DNA of 17,447 nucleotides from the NCBI GenBank assembly GCA_964481705.1, contig CAYZUC010000057.1, forward strand, positions 1 through 17,447, written 5' to 3'. The DNA comes from CAYZUC01 sp964481705 (GTDB lineage: Bacteria; Bacillota; Clostridia; Lachnospirales; Lachnospiraceae). Positions 14,373 through 17,447 of the stretch are shown here, one piece after another. Numbering within the stretch: the stretch's first letter is position 1; the number at the start of each line of letters is the position of its first letter. Position numbers and translations under genes: made by a program. The notes under the pieces were generated by a model, which saw nothing but the letters and a program-made list of their open reading frames with translations, ran no database searches and was not told the origin of the DNA.

Positions 14373-15362
14373 ATGGCAGAATTTAAGGATATCATAGGAC
14401 AAGAGCATATCAAAGAACATCTACAAAATGCGATTCTCCGCAATAAAGTATCCCATGCCTATATCATCAATGGAGAAAGAAGTTCCGGAAAAGAGTTTAT
14501 TGCGAAGATTTTTGCAATGACACTCCAGTGTGAAAAGCAGGGGACAGAACCATGTAATGAATGTCATTCCTGTAAACAGGCCCTATCCAAGAATCAGCCG
14601 GACATCATACGGATTACACATGAAAAGCCAAATACTATTGGTGTGGAGGACATTCGTGATCAGTTAAATGGTGATGTGAGTATCAAGCCATACAGCAGTC
14701 CACGTAAAATCTACATTATGAACGATGCAGAGAAAATGACGGTTCAGGCACAGAATGCATTATTGAAAACCCTGGAAGAGCCGCCATCATATGTAGTCAT
14801 CATTTTGCTTACCACCAATGCGGAAGCACTTTTGCCCACACTTTTATCCAGATGTGTTATGTTGTCTATGCGTCCGGTGGAAAATAAGCTTGTCCGTAAA
14901 TATCTGATGGAGGAGATGGAGGTACCTGATTATCAAGCCGACATCTGCGTTGCATTTGCAAAAGGGAATATTGGGAAAGCAAAAGCTTTGGCCTCCAGTG
15001 AAGATTTTGATAATATTAAGGATGAAGCAATCCGAGTCTTAAAGTATATCAAGAATATGGAGATAGGCGAGCTTACTGCAGCCATTAAGAAAATCTCAGA
15101 GTATAAGGTTGAAATTAATGATTATCTTGATATTCTGGTAATTTGGTATCGAGACGTGTTATTATACAAAGCGACACATGACGTAAATGATTTGACATTT
15201 AAGGACGAACTCAAGTATATTAAGAAGCAGGCAAATGAAAGTTCCTATGAAGGAATTGAGAAGATTGTTCAGGCAATCGATAAAACAAAATCCAGACTAA
15301 AGGCAAATGTGAATTTCGATTTATCCATGGAATTACTTTTGCTTACGATAAAGGAGAATTAG
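14373..15362 (+). CDS. holB: DNA polymerase III subunit delta'
   Basis: A 329-aa clamp-loader subunit of the AAA+ family, part of the DnaX complex that loads the sliding clamp. IIGQEHIKEHLQNAI (7-21) is the typical start. The zinc module has Cys53, Cys61, Cys64 and Cys67 (QCEKQGTEPCNECHSCKQ). The P-loop position reads GERSSGKE (34-41), with Glu where Ser/Thr is needed, fitting a subunit that does not hydrolyse ATP. NALLKTLEEPP (128-138) is the sensor/Walker B-like region, and LLSRC (157-161) carries the SRC arginine-finger motif that acts on the neighbouring ATPase. A helical collar domain fills the C-terminus. GGTGAGG (14361-14367) serves ATG 14373. It is followed 9 nt later by ricT, the standard Firmicute order. 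Confidence 0.93.
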   Translation: MAEFKDIIGQEHIKEHLQNAILRNKVSHAYIINGERSSGKEFIAKIFAMTLQCEKQGTEPCNECHSCKQALSKNQPDIIRITHEKPNTIGVEDIRDQLNGDVSIKPYSSPRKIYIMNDAEKMTVQAQNALLKTLEEPPSYVVIILLTTNAEALLPTLLSRCVMLSMRPVENKLVRKYLMEEMEVPDYQADICVAFAKGNIGKAKALASSEDFDNIKDEAIRVLKYIKNMEIGELTAAIKKISEYKVEINDYLDILVIWYRDVLLYKATHDVNDLTFKDELKYIKKQANESSYEGIEKIVQAIDKTKSRLKANVNFDLSMELLLLTIKEN

Positions 15363-15371
15363 GAGATAAGT

Positions 15372-16283
15372 ATGACAAAGGTTATAGGCGTGCGTTTTCG
15401 GACAGCAGGAAAGATTTATTTCTTTGCACCAGGAAAATATGAAGTAAAAAGAGGTCAGGGCGTTATTGTTGAGACAGCTCGTGGCGTAGAATTTGGAACG
15501 GTAGTATCACCGGTTACCGAGGTAGAAGACAGCAAAATCGTTCCTCCGCTAAAGACGGTATTACGTGTAGCAACGGAAGAGGACTTTAAAACAGAAGAGA
15601 AGAACAGAGAGAAGGAAAAGGAAGCATTTCGAATCTGTCTGGAGAAAATCAAGAAACATAACCTGGAAATGAAGCTCATTGACGCAGAGTACACATTTGA
15701 CAACAACAAGGTGCTCTTTTACTTTACAGCAGATGGAAGAATTGATTTCCGTGAACTTGTAAAAGATTTGGCGTCTGTATTTAAGACCAGAATTGAGCTT
15801 CGTCAGATTGGAGTACGTGATGAGACAAAGATAGTGGGTGGTGTTGGAATCTGTGGCAGAGTATTATGCTGTCATAGCTATTTGTCCGAATTTGCACCGG
15901 TTTCTATCAAAATGGCTAAGGAGCAGAATCTTTCCTTGAATCCGACCAAGATTTCCGGAACCTGTGGAAGACTGATGTGCTGTTTGAAAAACGAGGAAGA
16001 GACATATGAGGAGCTGAACAGTCGTCTTCCTAACATTGGCGATTTTGTAACCACCGATGATGGTTTAAAGGGAGATGTTCAGAGTGTGAATGTCCTTCGA
16101 CAGCTTGTCAAAGTAATCGTTCAAGTTGATGATGAAAAGGAAATCCACGAATACAAGGTAGAGCAGCTGAAATTTAAGCCGAAAAGAAGAAAAGGTGAGA
16201 AGGTTGAGCTGTCCGATAAGGAATTAAAGCAACTGGAGATGTTGGAGAAGAAAGATGTCAAATCCAAACTTGACGACGATTGA
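15372..16283 (+). CDS. ricT: RicT (YaaT), PSP1-domain regulatory iron-sulfur protein
   Basis: A 303-aa PSP1-domain protein. The N-terminal part (IGVRFRTAGKIYFFAPG, GVEFGTVV) is typical; the middle holds the cysteine signatures GICGRVLCC (Cys161, Cys166, Cys167) and GTCGRLMCC (Cys198, Cys203, Cys204) that supply cluster ligands in this family. In B. subtilis RicT joins RicA and RicF in a cytoplasmic complex that binds 4Fe-4S clusters and helps RNase Y process mRNA. A charged, Lys/Glu-rich tail ends the protein. GGAG (15362-15365) precedes ATG 15372. The last 29 nt overlap the methyltransferase gene in another frame, with no yabA between them, unlike B. subtilis. All six cysteines are present, so the protein appears intact. 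Confidence 0.93.
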   Translation: MTKVIGVRFRTAGKIYFFAPGKYEVKRGQGVIVETARGVEFGTVVSPVTEVEDSKIVPPLKTVLRVATEEDFKTEEKNREKEKEAFRICLEKIKKHNLEMKLIDAEYTFDNNKVLFYFTADGRIDFRELVKDLASVFKTRIELRQIGVRDETKIVGGVGICGRVLCCHSYLSEFAPVSIKMAKEQNLSLNPTKISGTCGRLMCCLKNEEETYEELNSRLPNIGDFVTTDDGLKGDVQSVNVLRQLVKVIVQVDDEKEIHEYKVEQLKFKPKRRKGEKVELSDKELKQLEMLEKKDVKSKLDDD

Positions 16284-17018
16284 GTTAAAAGAAAATGAGC
16301 GGTNNNNNNNNNNGATTCGTTGGACCGCAATGGATACGAGATTATACAGAACCCGGAGAAATTCTGCTTTGGTATGGATGCAGTATTACTATCGGGTTTT
16401 GCCTGTGTTAAGGAGAAGGAAAATGTCCTGGATCTTGGTACCGGAACCGGTATCATTCCTATTTTATTGGAAGCTAAGACAAGTGGAATGCACTTTACGG
16501 GTCTCGAAATACAGGAAGAAAGTGTGGATATGGCGAGGCGAAGCGTTATTCATAACAATCTCACAGAGAAAATTGATATGATACAGGGAGATATAAAAGA
16601 GGCAGAGCAGATTTTTCACGCTGCTTCTTTTGATGTAGTTACTTGCAATCCTCCTTACATGATTGGAAATCACGGTATTCAAAATCCGGACGGCCCGAAA
16701 GCAATTGCACGTCACGAAATCCTATGTACCCTCGAGGATGTCATTCATGCAGCAACGACATTGTTAAAGCCGGGAGGTCGTTTTTATCTCGTCCATCGAC
16801 CGTTTCGATTGGCCGAGATCATCACTACCATGAGCAAGTACAAGCTCGAACCCAAACGAATGCAGCTGGTCTACCCGTTTGTGGATAAAGAACCCAACAT
16901 GGTTCTGCTCGAGGGTGTGCGCGGCGGAAAATCCCGTATGACAGTCGAAAAACCTCTAATCGTCTACAAGGAACCAGGCGTCTATATGCCCGAAATCTAC
17001 GACATCTACGGCTATTGA
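16255..17018 (+). CDS. TrmN6/YabB-type tRNA1(Val) adenine-N6 methyltransferase, interrupted by an assembly gap
   Basis: A class I SAM-dependent methyltransferase predicted to modify A37 of a tRNA, in the YabB position after ricT. ATG 16255 has GGAG at 16244-16247 and begins MSNPNLTTIELKENER; after the 10-N gap (16304-16313) the protein resumes DSLDRNGYEIIQNPEKFCFG, the typical family start. The SAM loop DLGTGTGIIPI begins at 16431 and the catalytic NPPY is at 16647-16658. The two halves are in different frames only because the number of N is arbitrary: a true gap of 2 nt (or 5, 8, 11) joins them. It overlaps ricT by 29 nt. C-ending codons rise towards the 3' end. Not a real pseudogene on present evidence. 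Substrate is from family knowledge. Confidence 0.88.
16304..16313. other. assembly gap of ten N
   Basis: Ten N characters interrupt the methyltransferase gene. The length is probably a placeholder, because it leaves the conserved protein out of frame by one base relative to a correct join. Confidence 0.95.
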
Positions 17019-17088
17019 AGGTGATACGTCTAGCCCCGAATCTTCGGGACGGCCCCACACTCTGGTCGTACCTTAAGTCAGCTGGTCA

Positions 17089-17184
17089 TCTCTTTTCGCG
17101 ATAATGGTGTCTGGAAACACAAGTTTTATGGATTACCCAAGCTTTGCTCGTATTTTGTGTCCGACGCCGGCTTCGACTGATGGG
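17089..17184. repeat. intergenic element, copy A
   Basis: The element starts with TCTCTTTTCGCG (17089-17100), has a variable middle and ends with a 54-bp core at 17131-17184. The core matches copy B at 52 of 54 positions. The boundary sequence TTTTCGCGATAA is an imperfect version of the palindrome in copy B. Strand and function are unknown; a transcribed RNA or a dispersed repeat is possible. Confidence 0.85.
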
Positions 17185-17255
17185 TGCCTTTGTTCGCCTT
17201 TCTTACACAATAAAAGTAGTATCTTCTGCTGTTATTTTGGAGCAGTGGCCATCCG

Positions 17256-17353
17256 TCTCTTTTCGCGAAAATCAGGTGCTGGAATCACTGAATTTTATAG
17301 ATTGCCCAAGCTTTGCTCGTATTTTGTGTCCGACGCCGGCTTCGACTGACGGG
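17256..17353. repeat. intergenic element, copy B
   Basis: The second copy begins 167 nt after copy A, with the core shifted by 169 nt (core 17300-17353). It contains the perfect palindrome TTTTCGCGAAAA at 17260-17271 and GCCGGC in the core. The middle, between the palindrome and the core, differs from copy A while the core is nearly fixed, a pattern of conserved blocks with free linkers. Confidence 0.85.
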
Positions 17354-17447
17354 ACCATAGTGTACGTCTATCGCACACATTCAGAGAACTTGGCTTCTGC
17401 CCTACTAATGGGGCATCTTAGCGATTATGATTAACAGACTGCGGGCA

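Larger units (their letters stand above)
17019..17447. other. non-coding intergenic region with duplicated elements
   Basis: These 429 bases hold no frame with a convincing start and ribosome binding site. After the methyltransferase stop there is a small CCCGA/TCGGG hairpin (17035-17048) without a T tract, then two copies of a longer element (listed separately), then about 90 bases with no recognised feature. No intrinsic terminator is clear for the upstream operon. The region seems more GC- and CG-rich than the genes to its left. Confidence 0.7.

Noticed and set aside
14405..14495. Degenerate Walker A of HolB as evidence of a defective gene
   Set aside because: A non-functional P-loop is normal for the delta' subunit; zinc cysteines and the SRC motif are intact.
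16255..16581. Separate 108-aa gene starting at 16255
   Set aside because: After the N run this frame loses all similarity to methyltransferases, while the conserved protein continues in the other frame. The split is due to the arbitrary gap length.
17035..17048. Intrinsic terminator after the methyltransferase
   Set aside because: CCCGA-ATCT-TCGGG can form a 5-bp hairpin but is not followed by a run of T, so it is not a convincing terminator.
17398..17415. Hairpin TGCCC/GGGCA near the right edge
   Set aside because: Only five pairs with an 8-nt loop and no T tract, so it is likely to be chance.
17104..17434. Two overlapping open frames of 81 and 96 aa in the right intergenic region
   Set aside because: They simply read through the two repeat copies in different frames (PSFARILCPTPASTDG appears in both copies) and have no ribosome binding sites. 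The similarity is explained by the DNA repeat.

Overview
The window looks like a chromosomal piece from a low-GC Gram-positive anaerobe of the Clostridia, most likely Lachnospiraceae. The reasons are A/T-ending codons, strong GGAG-type ribosome binding sites, tight co-directional gene packing with many ATGA overlaps, and a right half that follows the yaaO-(nucleotide kinase)-yaaR-holB-yaaT/ricT-yabB order of Firmicutes. Family assignments come from reading the proteins; no database search was run.

Layout. Positions 1-165 hold three copies of a 59-bp tandem repeat. A small four-helix membrane protein (322-645) follows. A good sigma-A-type promoter (680-708) then opens a long co-directional block. 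Its first part (748-8245) is a cell-envelope glycan module: an orphan Hpt phosphotransfer protein, a YfhO-family GT-C membrane protein, an FAD/NAD-binding oxidoreductase of the UDP-galactopyranose-mutase/amine-oxidase type, a sugar-nucleotide SDR (epimerase or 4-keto reductase), a GT2 dolichyl-phosphate-mannose-synthase-like enzyme, and a second GT-C membrane glycosyltransferase. Next come an L,D-transpeptidase (8270-9781) and an HD-domain hydrolase. Adjacent genes mostly overlap by 1-4 nt or sit within 30 nt, so co-transcription is likely.

The right half is housekeeping: an Orn/Lys/Arg decarboxylase-family protein (YaaO type), glycerol kinase GlpK, a divergent guanylate-kinase-like protein, then (after an extended -10 promoter at 13863-13871) YaaR, DNA polymerase III delta' (HolB), RicT (YaaT) and a TrmN6-type methyltransferase (YabB). 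The last gene is interrupted by a 10-N assembly gap whose length breaks the reading frame artificially.

The last 429 bases (17019-17447) have no convincing gene. They carry two diverged copies of a roughly 167-169-bp unit with a nearly invariant 54-bp core. Repeats at both edges are consistent with dispersed families that stop assemblies.

Working hypothesis: the GT2 enzyme loads a sugar onto a polyprenyl phosphate, one or both GT-C proteins transfer it to a surface polymer outside the membrane, the SDR and FAD enzymes make or remodel the sugar donor, and the L,D-transpeptidase acts on the same envelope. The most unusual points are the Hpt protein translationally coupled to the YfhO gene, the two edge repeat families, and the non-canonical kinase in the position of tmk.
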